64,000 nucleotides of DNA from assembly GCA_003008705.1 (NCBI GenBank), contig PDUO01000001.1:868001-932000 (forward strand). Direction: 5' to 3'. The notes under the pieces are model-generated. The model did no database searches. It was not told the origin of the DNA and was given only the letters and a program-made list of their open reading frames with translations. Shown here piece after piece: positions 19,076-31,200 of the stretch (the first letter of the stretch is position 1; the number at the start of each line of letters is the position of its first letter). This stretch comes from Pezicula radicicola. Lineage: Eukaryota; Ascomycota; Leotiomycetes; Helotiales; Dermateaceae. Both the position numbers and the translations under genes were made by a program.

Positions 19076-21642
19076 TCAAAACAAGCCATATATATCGTCA
19101 ACCTCATACTCTCTATCAAGGAATTCTCGGAATTCGGCGTCGATTGTGTAAAAGTCGTCTGTATTGTTGCCAAGATTCCGTAAAAATGCCCAGTCCTCTA
19201 CGAACCCTTGTTCTTGGCTTTGGAGCTGGGGTGGGACTAAAGTGTTGGAAGCAGTTGGTAATGATAATGGCATATCCTCAACATAGTCTGTCCCTATCGT
19301 TGACTCTTTCACAGAAGAAGCCGACTGGCATGATTCTCTGTGCTCTTCGCTATGTTGGTGTTCATTGTTCCTTCTCAGGCCCAGATCTGATGAAGACTAT
19401 TGTCAGTGTTCGTAATCATATGCAAGTAATCGTTGTTTCTCACTTTGCGTAAGGACTTTCTTACGGTCTTCAGCACTTTTCCAACTCTTCCCAAGTATTA
19501 GCAGCCACCGTATGCATAGATCTATACGCCTTTGTGTTTCAATTCCTTCTGATCCGATTCTCTTTGAATAATGTGCTAATATGCTACCACTAGTAAAAAT
19601 CGGGAATATTAGATCACAGGACATGGCTGCCAAGTTCTCTGCATATCTCTCTAGGATCGAACAGGTATTATTGGCCGCCATGACACATACCTCAAGAGGA
19701 TCCAAAGAAGCATAAGTCTCGTGGACTTGAGGCATTCTAGGCGCTTCCGAGTATGTGACAAAAGGGCGATTTGCTAGGATCACTGTACACCACATCCACT
19801 TCGCCTATTATTAGTTACAATTTCTATCAATGACTTAAATAGCTAAACTCACCACCATGTTAGTAATGGTAACTGGCGCAGCAATTGTGCTATTTTTCAT
19901 GTCCAGCTTCAAAGGCGAAGCGTTTAACATTTGATGATACTCATGAAGCTCACGCCATAATCTCTGTCGTGTCTCTTCGCCAGAATTTGGGTTGTCGCGT
20001 ATTGCTGTGCGGGCAGACATGGAGTATATCTGCCGAGAGACCATTTCCATGATGATTGATATCTGTATACTCGTATGAAAGCCAGATAGTGTCTGCGTCT
20101 TAATTGAAGTAGCACGATGTGTTCCGGTAGACTTCACGGGCAGAAGTTGATATTCATCTGACTCTGTAACAGATGGAAATGGCGTGTTCGTTTCCTCTGA
20201 TCTCAGCACCACTGGGCGTCCCATTTCACATGCCATCATCTTGTCTAAAACAAATATATTCCACCACAGGCGAGAGTTTACCTGTACTTGTGTTGGATCA
20301 CTCTCAGAGCTCATGGCCTTATGCAGACTATTCAAGATGGACGAATCAGTAAATCTCGATATGACGCGCTTTCAAAGCAAAAGGCACTAAAACTCAGTAT
20401 CTCGGGTATATTAGGAAGTAAATGGAGTGCGTAAGGGCAAAAATAGTTAGATTTGAGGAGAGAAGACAAACAACCGAACACTTACTGCATTTCGATAGCC
20501 CTATCCGTAAACGGGGAGTTAGCAATTACTTTTTCTGTAGGGGATATAGAGTTGTTGCTCCCGAGATATGTCTCGAGAGAAAACATCTTGAAAGGGGATA
20601 TCTTAAGAGGAACTCCTCTTAAAATACTCCTGAATAGGAATGAAGGTGCTCCCCCTTTACGTACATCGCTGATGCCATTCCGCACAATAAACCAGCACTA
20701 GCCGCCTCAGCCACTCCATCTATAGCCAGAAACTTGGAGTTAGTTTACTTGTTCTAGATATTATTGGGAGTAACTTAAACATGTTCAGGAGCAATCAGTG
20801 ATTAAATCCGGAAGGGACAAAGTTGCTTAGATAACCTGGGACTTACGTTGCTGAAGGGCTAATATAGTAAGCGCTTGACATGTCTCTATTGTCGGTTTCA
20901 AGACATTCAACGGATGATACCCACTCCTGCCACGATCAAAACTTTGGAGAGCGGAAAGAGCAGTCTCAAATAGCGACTCCGGGCTTGGTAATGGTGCAAG
21001 GTTTTCGGTGTCGGAGAGTTTCTGGGTATTATAATCAGGCTGAAGCTGAACACAGGCAGCGATGGCATATATAGCGTATAACAAAGGGGTTGGCAATGTT
21101 TCTGCTAGATTTTCGTATTCGACTAGGTCGTAGTATGGTTTATATAGTATAGGCCACATAGGATGCACGATAGTGAAGTAATTTTTGAAGAGCCGGGCCG
21201 AGACGGTGGGAGTAACTATTGCTACATTCGGTATTGGCATAAGAGGACCGGATTGTTGATCATCTCGTCTATGAGAGGCCTCGGGTCTATCTTTCAGCGG
21301 GGAAGGTGCTGGTTGGAGAAATGCAGGCGGCAGCGCAATTTTCTGTCTTCAAGAAAAGTTTAGACTGTGAGGATGTTGTTGCTATCTGGTAAAGCAGCAC
21401 AAGTTCTGGCAATATTCACAATTACCTTTTGTTCCGCTTTGAAATACCATAGGTGCACTCGTTGTCACCTCTTTTAATGCACTGTCCGCAGGAAGGCAAG
21501 GCTGCGTCGCACTGAGAAGGTAGGTAGTCAGTAACAATTGTTCGACTTGTGCTTCCATCATAGGGTTACCCGCTTTAATCCTCTTGATACCACAAGGCAC
21601 ACAGGCCTGAGACACTCTTTTTCGAGGTTGCTTTTCAGCCAT
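19076..21642 (-). CDS. Zn(II)2Cys6 transcription factor with fungal-TF middle homology region
   Basis: Nuclear regulator. Eight exons (21642-21574, 21511-21426, 21346-20847, 20719-20665, 20500-20486, 20327-19853, 19804-19444, 19386-19076) encode 623 aa. The zinc cluster has cysteines at 14, 17, 24, 31, 34 and 42, but reassembles only if intron 1 (21573-21512) is spliced as a GC-AG intron. The residue after the second Cys is Gly instead of the usual Arg. The middle homology region includes ILALQQHGVAEAAS, LCGMASAMAIEM and SRLWWNIFVLDKMM followed by CEMGRP. Intron 4 (20664-20501) is an introner that leaves a 15 nt exon 5; intron 3 is another repeat-derived intron. The stop codon touches a B element. 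It is near an exporter and a hydrolase, so it might control them (inference). A decaying gene is possible because of the GC donor. Confidence 0.8.
20501..20664 (-). mobile_element. Introner family A, copy 2 (exact intron 4 of the Zn2Cys6 gene)
   Basis: A 164 nt element with donor GTACGTAAAGGGGGAG and acceptor CCGTTTACGGATAG, about 88% identical to 15119-14957 by hand. Its ends are inverted copies of CGTAAASGGGGAG. Splicing it out joins GCG-AT to G-GCT-ATC and restores ASAMAIEM in a conserved fungal-TF helix; reading through meets TAA after about 50 nt. Confidence 0.87.
20720..20846 (-). mobile_element. Introner family C, short form (intron 3 of the Zn2Cys6 gene)
   Basis: A 127 nt intron aligned with ABC intron 15 (124 nt) and with the flanks of ABC intron 14. 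Shared blocks are AACATGTTTAAGTTACTCC, AGAACAAGTAAACTAACTCC and AGTTTCT. Against ABC intron 14, the donor half also aligns (AAACATG, TTAGGA-like and GAAAGGG-like segments on the plus strand). Confidence 0.65.
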
Positions 21643-22479
21643 AAAAGCAAGAGTGATCGCACTTCTTAGGTCTTGACCCCGATACTGTACAAATTCAGGG
21701 TTTCTGTATACAGAACGGATATCGCGACAGCATACAATGGCTTCGTGAGGGAAGGGCCGGGAGGTAGAAAATTTGGAGGCCGGCTATGAAGGCGAATAAC
21801 CGGAATCCGGGTAAAGCTACAGAGACCGTATCCGAGATCCTAAGGGTTGTTAGGGTTAATAACTATGGAGGATTCTAACGAGCATAGTAGGCGAAACTCA
21901 TTGCAGTTCTATACGTACAATTCTGCAGGAGCCATTTCACTAGTCCTTGTGCGAGCCGTTTTACTAAACTAAATTGTAGGAGTTAGCTATGACGGGTGCT
22001 GTTAATAAGGATAGGTAAGTTACCACCACCAAAAAGTACGAAAGTACTTTATACATCTGAATCAAGTGAGTTACTCAAAGTAAGTGAGGTACTCAAATAC
22101 GAGTTACTTAACCTTGCACACACCACTTACAAAGTGGTTATATGTTTTAGTGGACGAAGTAGATAGGTGTTTCGCCTACTACAACCGTTATTATAATCTA
22201 TAGCAAATTTTTATAGCTGCCAGAAATTCCGAATATCATTTTTACTCCCCTGCGATAAAAGTACAACACTTTATACGTAGTAGTCCAGAGTTCGACCCAG
22301 CGCGTTGAAGCTGTTTTTCAGTAGTGCGCCACTTTTCTGTATTAGCCGAGGTACTCCGTACCTTCGTCCGATTGTGCCTGTCCTGCCGAGCCTGCCTTTG
22401 GACAGTATACCGCAACCACTTTTGTCAATTTCATCCTTATGTTCAGTCTTGAAACGTGTTGGTTATCTCATTCCCATAA
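21643..22479. other. Intergenic, divergent promoters of Zn2Cys6 gene and hydrolase
   Basis: No gene seen. Core-repeat fragments at about 22050-22130 (TCAAGTGAGTTACTCAAAGT, GAGTTACTTAACC). A short frame at 22305 has no features. Confidence 0.45.
22050..22130. repeat. Core-repeat fragment (GTGAGTTACTC family)
   Basis: Two to three diverged copies of the B-element core without recognisable terminal inverted repeats. Confidence 0.55.
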
Positions 22480-23861
22480 ATGTCTCATCACCTAATACAT
22501 ACGTTTCGCGGCATTCCTACTCGCGTTGGCGTCATTGCTGGTTCGTCACTAATTTCGACACTGGCCGTCATCCTTATCTCAAGACTAGCGTTTAGCCATG
22601 TAACGCCACAGATAATTCCAAGTCCAAGAGCTACACTGCTTCCTAATCTATCAGAAGACGACCAGGAGAAACTGGTATGTTAGATCTGCGGCTGCTATTT
22701 CCCATTACTATTTTCCGGGGTGTAGAATGCTTTGATTATGCTTCCTCCCGATCAATATCTCTCGATCCGAATCATTCCTGGTTTGCTCTCGTTTCTTGTT
22801 CAGAAGTATGTAGACTGACTTTGGATCCCTGTCTTCCTTTAAAGGAATACCCGCCAGATATATTCCCTGGCCGGCGTGATGTGAACAGTCCCTATGGAAC
22901 GATGAGGGTTTACGAGTGGGGACCTGAAGAGGGAAGGAAAATCCTTCTCATTCATGGTATCAGCACTCCATGCGTCTCTCTAGGAGGAATTGCCAACGGA
23001 CTCGTAAAAAGAGGCTGTAGAGTGATGTTGGTAGATCTTATGGGAAGAGGGTATAGCGACGGTGTTTCTGATTTACCTCACGATTCCCGTTTGTATACCA
23101 GTCAACTGCTGGTGGCCATTTGTTCATCGCCTCTTTGCTGGACTGGCACTGGAAATGGGTTTAACCTCATAGGCTACGTAAGTAAAAGAGCTTGCAGTCA
23201 ATTTACTTGTTCTGGGAATTTCAGAAGTAACCCTTAACAGTCACTAGGAGGGGGGATCTCTGCAGATTTTGCGACTTTCTTTCCTGAGATGGTTTTGTCT
23301 TTGACGTTGCTGGCCCCATCAGGGTTGATTCGTCCTCGCCATTTCGGTTACCAGAGCAAGATTTTGTACTCTCCTTGGATGCCAGAGCGATTAGCTCAAT
23401 GGATAGTCCGGCGACGGCTACAGGGCCCTATTCATAATACTACACGCAACAATCCCGATGTCGAGAATGCTATTAGTGAGGAGATTAAAGGCGCGCGAGA
23501 CCGGACCTTCGAAAGCGCTCCTCTTTCAGAATCTAAACCTTGGCTCACAGTCGGAGGTGCTGTGCAATGGCAATTGGACCATCATGCTGGGTTCATCAAC
23601 TCATTTGTGTCTTCGATCAAGCATGCATCGATATCTGGAAAGCAAGAGACTTGGAGAAAGTTGGGGTTGAGGCCCGAAAAGGTATTAATTATGGCTGGGA
23701 GTACTGATTCAGTCATCGTTCCTTCCGAGTTACGGGAGGATGCTTTGGCATCCATTGGTTCCGGAAAGGTCGAGTGGAGGGTAATAGAGGGTGGGCATGA
23801 TTTTCCAATTAGAAAGGCGTCGGACGTGGTTGAGCAGATTAGCAACTATTGGAACCTATAG
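22480..23861 (+). CDS. Membrane-anchored alpha/beta hydrolase
   Basis: Three exons (22480-22674, 22845-23177, 23241-23861) encode 382 aa. Residues about 16-33 form one hydrophobic helix, so the protein is probably a membrane-anchored enzyme. The fold motifs are HGIST (oxyanion region), DLMGRGYS and the nucleophile elbow GYSLGGG with Ser177 rebuilt across intron 2. The acid Asp332 is in AGSTDSV and His362 is in EGGHDF, so the triad is complete. Substrate is unknown: esterase, lipase or epoxide-hydrolase-like chemistry are all possible. An in-frame stop sits directly before the ATG at 22480, which fixes the start. Intron 2 contains family C introner sequence in reverse orientation. Confidence 0.85.
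23178..23240 (+). mobile_element. Introner family C fragment, inverted (hydrolase intron 2)
   Basis: This 63 nt intron contains TTTACTTGTTCT and, further on, AGAAGTAACC on the coding strand. This is the reverse complement of the family C 3' region (GTTACT..., then AGAACAAGTAAA). It aligns with 20720-20760 on the plus strand even though the two genes run in opposite directions. Confidence 0.55.
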
Positions 23862-23944
23862 ACATAGAGACATTGCTAGAAAGATGGTAGAGAGTAGTAG
23901 AATAGAATTTCAATTACCACCTTTGCGATTAAGTACTATATAAA

Positions 23945-24009
23945 TTACGTTGTAAGATATCATTCTAATTAGGGATATATATCAAGTGAGTGACTCAGAT
24001 CAAGTGAGT
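23945..24009. repeat. Partial element B
   Basis: GTTGTAAGATATCATTCTAA matches the inner inverted repeat of copy 24466-24622, followed by core repeats ATCAAGTGAGTGACTC. The other half is missing. Confidence 0.5.
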
Positions 24010-24465
24010 CTTGGATTGTACTTCCTGCCTCCCTAGAAGAAACACCAAAGACTCTGCCAAAAGTGTTTCCACTGTCAACGCATTGCAATTTTGGTCTGTC
24101 CTCGAATATTACTATCCGCGGCCTTTCTCTTGTTCACTGCAAGAAGGAAGTGGTGCGGTTGGAGGTGGAGGTGGGGGGAGGTGTCGGGAAAATGGTAGTT
24201 CTGGAACGGGCCTTGCGCCATCATTTTGGAGAAGGATGGGACGATTTGACTCCTTGTCAATGAGCAAATGCGTAGTTTAAGAGATTATCGTCTCTCCAGC
24301 TTTGGTTATAATGACTTTCAATTAGATGACATGGCAACACAACACATCAAATTCTTTCGAGTTTCGCCAGTAATTTCACAATTGACCTCCTCTCCTTGCA
24401 ATTAGTAGGGAGGCAATACCCTAAGAGTGGTACGATATAATTGTAATTAGCAGCTTCATATGAGG

Positions 24466-24622
24466 ACCGTACAAAAAGCTTTATAGGATATCATTTTGAT
24501 TAGGGCTATGCATCAAATAACTTAGCCAAATCAAGCAAGTTATTTAGGAGTTACTCAAATATATCTCTCAGATCTCAATATGTAGCGGCTCCAATGATAT
24601 CTTACAAAGCAATTATCACGGC
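24466..24622. repeat. MITE-like element B, copy 5 (intergenic)
   Basis: About 157 bp. The left end is ACCGTACAAAAAGCTTTATA; the right end reads in as GCCGTGATAATTGCTTTGTA; both continue into a (G/A)GATATCATT segment. The centre holds GAGTTACTCAAATATATCTC. No gene is interrupted. Confidence 0.7.
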
Positions 24623-25262
24623 ACAATTATAATTTATTTCTTGGAGCTGAGATAAGGCTGTTTGCCAGTCGTCGCTGTGGACAGGGATGTTATGCTTTAG
24701 CGAGCTGTTTACCCTGGTGCTCCTTGGAACTTCACTTCGCTCGTCATCTTAGAGAAGCTTCTGTCTAAAAGTATGTTGTTCAGAGTCCCGGATAACCGCC
24801 GTTGGGCAACAATGCATCACAAAGCTGAAGGCATTCAGAATTCGACCCACAAGTTTCCTTGCATGGTCCAGATCCCATACCGAGTACAGATGATCCTTGT
24901 GCGTTGGCAACCTTAGCGAAGCGGAGGCGCTCGGAGGCAAACACTGTCCAGCAGATCCTTGTTGAGAATCTTGAATTATCCTCGTTATTATTCTGATAGC
25001 TTTCATTGCTTCGCTACCACGATACACCGACTTTCACACAAAATCCCCTTCCTCGCGGTCTTGCCAAAGTCGCAGTGTGATCTGGTTGGAGTTCAGCTTG
25101 TGGCGTTGTCCTGAAGAAGTAACGCTGAGTCGCTGACCCAAAATTTTACCCGCTCCCCAGCCTCTCAAAGTCAACAAGCTTGAGCTCGTCCCGCTCCGCT
25201 TTATTACTGAATGGTCAGTAACGTAAACAAATGCGACCGCAACCTGAATCGTACGAGCCACG

Positions 25263-28200
25263 ATGATGGCAGATCGACGTCGTGCGAGCCCTGAAGGCTC
25301 TGGCAGGAGAAGAAGGGAACCCACGAGGTCAGAATATGATGAAGGAACTAGAATGCGCTCTCACAATGATCGCGATGGTCGCAACGACACGGCCTCACTA
25401 TCATCTTCGTCTTCGAGTTCCTACTTGGACATCTCGCGGACTTTCCCACGAAATCGATTTGGAAACGCTATACGAACCTTTTTCACTGCCCCTTCCGAGC
25501 GACGTAAAGCTCGGAGACGAAGAAGCAAGCAATCTTTGGCTTTTAGCAACTCGTCCTCCTCCTCGATAAACAGTGACCTTGCCTATGGCACAGGATTTAT
25601 CAGGAAACCGAAACTTCGAAGGGTCAGATCTAGGAATGGGAAGGAGATTAATAGAGAACGAGAGAGATACAGAGAAAGGGAACGCGAAAGGCCTGGTTCA
25701 GAACGTCGCACAACAACAGATGCTGAGATTTTGGCCGTTGGTGTAGGATTGAGGGAGCTCGCTAGAAAGCAAAATCAAATGGACCTGAGGACAAGCAGAG
25801 ACGGAAAGAAGTCGGAAATATTCTCCTCAAGAGAATCACGTTATGGAAACGACACTGGTACAAGTCGAGGCCTAGCACCCTCCAAGGTCAGTTATGGATC
25901 AGACACATTCGATGAGGATGGATGGGAGTCTGCGTCCGATGAAGAGTCTGAATTTAGTGTTGATTCAAAATTGGCGTATGGCTCTGTGGTCCAGAGTGGT
26001 GACTGGGACTACGCCGTTCGTAGACCGCAGAGGAGCAACAGTGTGGTGGATCCTTCACTTTTCGGACCTCAGAACTCACTACATGGTTATGTAACTGAGC
26101 CTGTTGGATTTGGAGAAGCTGAATGGGATCAACATAGCGATTTTGGACAACCTGATAGGTTTTCATCTCCCAGGCCTGAGTCTAGACCGGAGACACGACA
26201 AGAAAGCATTGTTAGTGGGTCGCAGACTTCATTGCAGCATGTCTATCCTATTCCAACTAGCGACCCATCTCGGTTTGATGTAGTACAAAACTCCATTGTT
26301 ACCGCCCGACCAGAATCCTATATGTCTTCCAGGCCTGGTCCTATCCCCATTCAACAACCTCAGCCCATTACTCCAGTTTCTCAGAGTGTATACGAGTCAA
26401 CATACGCATCCCGGTCAGACTCTGGAATCCTCAAGAAAAATTCATCTTCCAGTCGTGGCAAGTCACTCGTTGAGGCTGCGCTAGTTGGCGTCGCAGGTGC
26501 TGCTGTTGGTGCTGCCATTGCCTCCGAACGCAACGGTAAAAGACGGGAAGAAGATGACAGTCCGCCAAGACGCCGTGATGGTGATAGGAGTGAGACGAAA
26601 GAAGAGCGTCGCAAGGAGAAGCGTGGCAGTCCAGACCGAGAAGAGCGCCGGGAAAAGCGGCGAGACAGAGAGAAGGAGAAAGACAAGGAGAAGGAGAAGG
26701 AGAAGGAGAAGGATGAGGGTTCGCGCAAAGACAAGAAGCGAGACAAGCGCAGAGAGGAGCCACGCGAAGAGACCAGAGAAGAACGACACGCGCGGAGAAA
26801 GGAAGAGAGGCGCAAGGATCGCTCAGACGATCGAATTGCAAAGAGTGAGGTTTCATCAACAGTTTCCAAGGCTGTAGATCCTTTCCAATACCAAGTACCG
26901 GACGACGCATTTCCCACCCCTGATATCGCTTCAACGGTTGGGTCTTCAACTCACCGAAGGAAAGAGTCGGCACCCACTGTTGTAACTGTAGAAAGAGAGC
27001 CAGACTTTACTCGCAAACGCAGTTCGTCCATAAAAGAAGTATCAATTGCTTCTCGAGCAGATCCGGGCCGACGCTATGCAGGCAAAGATGACAGAGACCA
27101 ATGGTACCGCGGCAGCGATGTGCATGATGAGCGTAGAACAATTCACGATGCTGAGTCGATTTATGAAGAAACAAGTCACTCAATGGCCCCGATAGCTGCT
27201 GGTGCCATTGGTGCTGCTGTTGCAGCGGTCGCGGTTGAAGGCTATCGGGAGTCAAGGTCCGAGAGGAGAAGAGGTGAGCGACGAGGTGATTATGATGACC
27301 GTGAGTGGAGGCACGATGCCGATAGGGAGCCGAAGCAGGATCCAATACAAGAAGAAGCCGACCGTGCTTACCGTGAAATAGTCATGGCTCGTAAAATCGC
27401 ATCTAATGTAATTCGTTCGCGCACGCCATCCCCGGATCGCTCTGTCGTCGACAAATACAATGACAAGCAAGAGGAAGAAGAGGTCATTAGAATTGTCACT
27501 CCACCTGGGATGGAAGACCACAAGAAAAAGGGTCCCTATGATGCCCCTAACGCCGATGTTCAAATAGACTATGTGCTAGATCCCAGAGATCTGGATTCCT
27601 TCAGAAGTCCTATATCCGCACGAGCGAATTCGGACCCTTTCTTTTCCAGAGACGTTCAATTACCTAAGGAGCGACCTTTGTTGAACCTGGTTCGGCCAAC
27701 GCCAGCACCAACTCCCACACCAGAGAAACAAGTTGCGTTGTCCGAGCCTGCAGAGCCAAAGCAATCCAAGAAAGACAAGATTTCCCGCTCAGAAACAGGT
27801 CAGTCCACGCAACCAAAACACGAGAGATTTGTTTCCCAGTCCGAAGTTGGGCAGTCGACACAATCGAGACCCGAAAAATTTGTTTCACAGTCAGAAGTAG
27901 GTCAATCATCTTCGTCTAGAGGTCGTGGCAGACCAGAAACTGCCTACGAACCTGAATTTACCATTGAGCCAAGGGGTACTGTCATGCAATCCCCCACTGC
28001 ATCGACAGTGTCTAAGGGCGTCACTTGGGGTCAGAATGAGACCAAACACTACGAAGTCGAAAGCCCTTCAACAAGTCCAGTTCGAAATAGAGAGAGGGCT
28101 GACGAGGAGAGGCCATCTTCCAGCAGTAAAGGCTGGGGTGCAATTGCCGCAGGCATCATGGGAGCCGGAGCAGGTGTAGCGATTGCGGACAGTGGCGAGA

Positions 28201-31200
28201 ACAGCACTAGTCCCAAGGCAAAGGACAATGGTTATAAGCTCGCTGGCCAGTACGAGTATCGTGGCGTTGTTGTGGAGCCGGAAAGCCCACCTAGAAGCAA
28301 AGGTCGCCGAAGCCCTCCTGCGACTGGCCCAAAGCCTATGTCCGAACAAAGGTCACATGTTCCTGGCGCCTTTGAAGATGATATCGATTTCACTGCTACG
28401 CTTGCGGCAGGCTTACAAGACACCGGGTTCGACCCAAACATTGTGATCGATGATCCGACCTACCGAAGGCGTAGCTCTCCGCCTGGTTCAAACGACGCAG
28501 GAATCTACCAAGCTCCATTTGTTGAGACTATAACTGACCTTGGAACCTCTGCAGTTGAGTCTCCCGGCCACGAAGGTGCTCCTCCTGTCCAAGGCTTTGT
28601 AGTAGGCGAGATGCCGGACACGCCAAAGGCTGAACGAAGCACTTCGGCCGACGACGGTTTTACAAAGCTTAGTAAAAAAGAGCAGAAGAAGCTTGAGAAG
28701 GCTGCAAGGAGACAGAGCGGAGAAGTGACTCCTCTTGAAGAAAATAACACTGTAAAAGAGATAGCCGAGGAGACAGAGACGTATTTCGAAGCGCCCAAGC
28801 TGAGCAAAAAGGAGCAGAAAAAACGAGACAAGGCAGCTCAGCAACAGAATATCGCTGCTGAGGATATGACTCCTTTGGAAGAACCCAGTGCCGCCACATC
28901 AACTGTCGAAGAGCCAGAATCTTATTTTGAAACATCCAAGAAATCCAAGAAGAAATCCAAGAAAGGCTCATCTGGGTTTGAAGATGATTTAGAACAATCA
29001 CGAGATGCAACGTCTCTAGAAGAGTCCACGACCGGTGGAGTGATTGTGGAAGAGCCGGAGTCATATTTTGAGGCCCCAAAGAAGTCGAAGAAGAAGTCGA
29101 AGAAAAGCTCGTCAGCCTTTGGTGACGATATCGAGCAATCACGAGACACGACGCCTTTGGATGAATCCGTTGTCAGTAGATCAGTTTCCGAGGAGCAAGA
29201 AGCATATTTCGATACTCCCAAGAAGTCCAAAAAGAAGGCGAAGAAGAGCTCAAATGCCTTCGATGATGTCATAGAAGAACCACAAGACAGTCAACCGACC
29301 GTAGCTGTTCCCGTTGATGCTTATGAGGATATTCAGGCTGGCGAGAACTCTGTAGCTACCCCGGCGACTGATGAATGGGACATCCCGAAGAAATCTAAGA
29401 AAAAGTCCAAGAAAAGCTCATCTGGATTTGACGATGACTTAGAACAATCAGGAGATGGCAAGTCAACTGTGTCGGTCCCTGTTGGCGCTTACGATGATAT
29501 CCAAGATGCTGAGTACTCTGTCGCTACTCCTGCGGCTGACGAGTGGGATACACCGAAGAAGTCAAAGAAGAAGTCAAAGCGTGATAGTGATCGATTTGAC
29601 TCCCCATCGCGCTCAGTCCCGCCGTCCGAGGTTGGTTCTGAAGTAGGAAGGTCTTCAAGCAAGAAGAGCAAAGATAAATCACGAAGAAAGAGCGAACAGT
29701 ATGATCTCGATATCGACCCAACAGAGGTCCCGCTTCCACTGGTCACGCCATCAGAGACAGGCCGAGATGAGTACGACGAGCCGAGAAAATCAAGAAGGTC
29801 CTCAACTATGGATAGTGGCATCTTTGATAGTACGCATCGAGGGGTTTCAGTCTCTCAGTCCGTGGTCTCAGCAGGTGCTTCAAGATACGATGACGATGAG
29901 CCTCGGAAATCAAAAAAGAAACACCGGAGTGGGAGGTATGACGACGACGACACGAAGTCTGTGGCTTCTGCACCTGCAGGTGATGATTGGGACGATCCCA
30001 AGAAAACCAAAAAGAAAGAAAAGAAAAGCGGTGGCTTCTTTGGTCTTTTCGGATCCAAGTCAGAACCTGATGGAAAGGAGGTCACTAAGGATGAATTCGA
30101 AGAGCCCAAAAAGAGGAGCAAAAAGTCCAAACGAAGCTCGACCACCGATTTGACTTCTGAATCATACAATGGAAATGGCCATTCGAACGGCAACGGGTCC
30201 CACTACTACAACGACGACGGCGAAGGCAATGGTTCTCGAAGTGATGGCGAAATGACGAAGAAAGACAAAAAGGAGTCTTTTTTAGTTAAAACCGGCACCC
30301 TTGGCGCGGGTGTCGGTCTTGCAGGTGCTGCAGTTGCAATTGCGACACAGCATCAGCAATCAAAAGCCACCAATGCTGATCGCAAGGAGACTTCAGCGCA
30401 GCATTTGAGTCATTCTGACCTGCTAGTACAGCAAGATATACAGGAGTCCGCCTCTTCAAGCCCGGCTGACAACATCCTGGACCCTGAAATTACGCAGCGA
30501 CAGTTTCGACCCTCCATAGATCCTCAATATGGTGACCTTCTCCCACTGCCTCCCAGTGGACCACCATCTCCTGACGTGGAACCAATCGACGACCTTCCTG
30601 AATTACCAGAAAGTCGGCCACCAACGCCAGAGGCCGAGCGTCGCTCAGCTAAGGACAGAAATTCTACACGAAGAAGTTGGCAGGACAGCCCTATTAAATC
30701 GCCTAGCCGTAGTGCGGTGCCTTTGAAGTTTATTATGGGCAATAGATCCACTCCTTCATCACCTGTTCTTGCTAGATCATCTCCGATGACAGCCGCAGCG
30801 ACAGAGAACTCTGATAATCTGTCATCCCCAAGAACTCGGCCCCGGCCGACTTCTTGGGACAGCACAAAAGAATACAAACCGCTATATCTTGTGGAAAGCA
30901 ATCGCCGATCATCATTTGTTCAGCAACTTGACTTCGAAGAGCCGTTGCCTGCTCTACCGCCAAGTCGGCAGACATCTAGAAGCTCTTCTCAGCCTGAAAC
31001 AGAAGACTTTGGAAAACAAGAGGAGCTACTTGACCGCTCTACCAGCGAAGAAGCGCCGCCCCTCTCTATTGATACATCTCTTCCAAGCTTTCTGGATTCA
31101 ACACAATCGACGCCAAAGGCCACAAGAACTCTTGAACAGACCAGCCGTGAAACTTCTGATGTTATCGATCTGCCACTAAGTAGAATACCATCAGCTCTAC

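Larger units (their letters stand above)
23862..25262. other. Intergenic, hydrolase 3' side / Leashin-like promoter
   Basis: About 1.4 kb without a supported gene. Holds a half copy of element B at about 23945-24009 and a full copy at 24466-24622. Confidence 0.45.

Noticed and set aside
14957..20664. RIP (repeat-induced point mutation) as the cause of the differences between the two family A copies
   Set aside because: Mismatches include transitions in both directions and several transversions, and the copies are shorter than typical RIP targets.
20482..20685. A 67-codon open frame across the introner copy 2
   Set aside because: It reads through intron sequence in a phase that does not match the conserved exons on either side.
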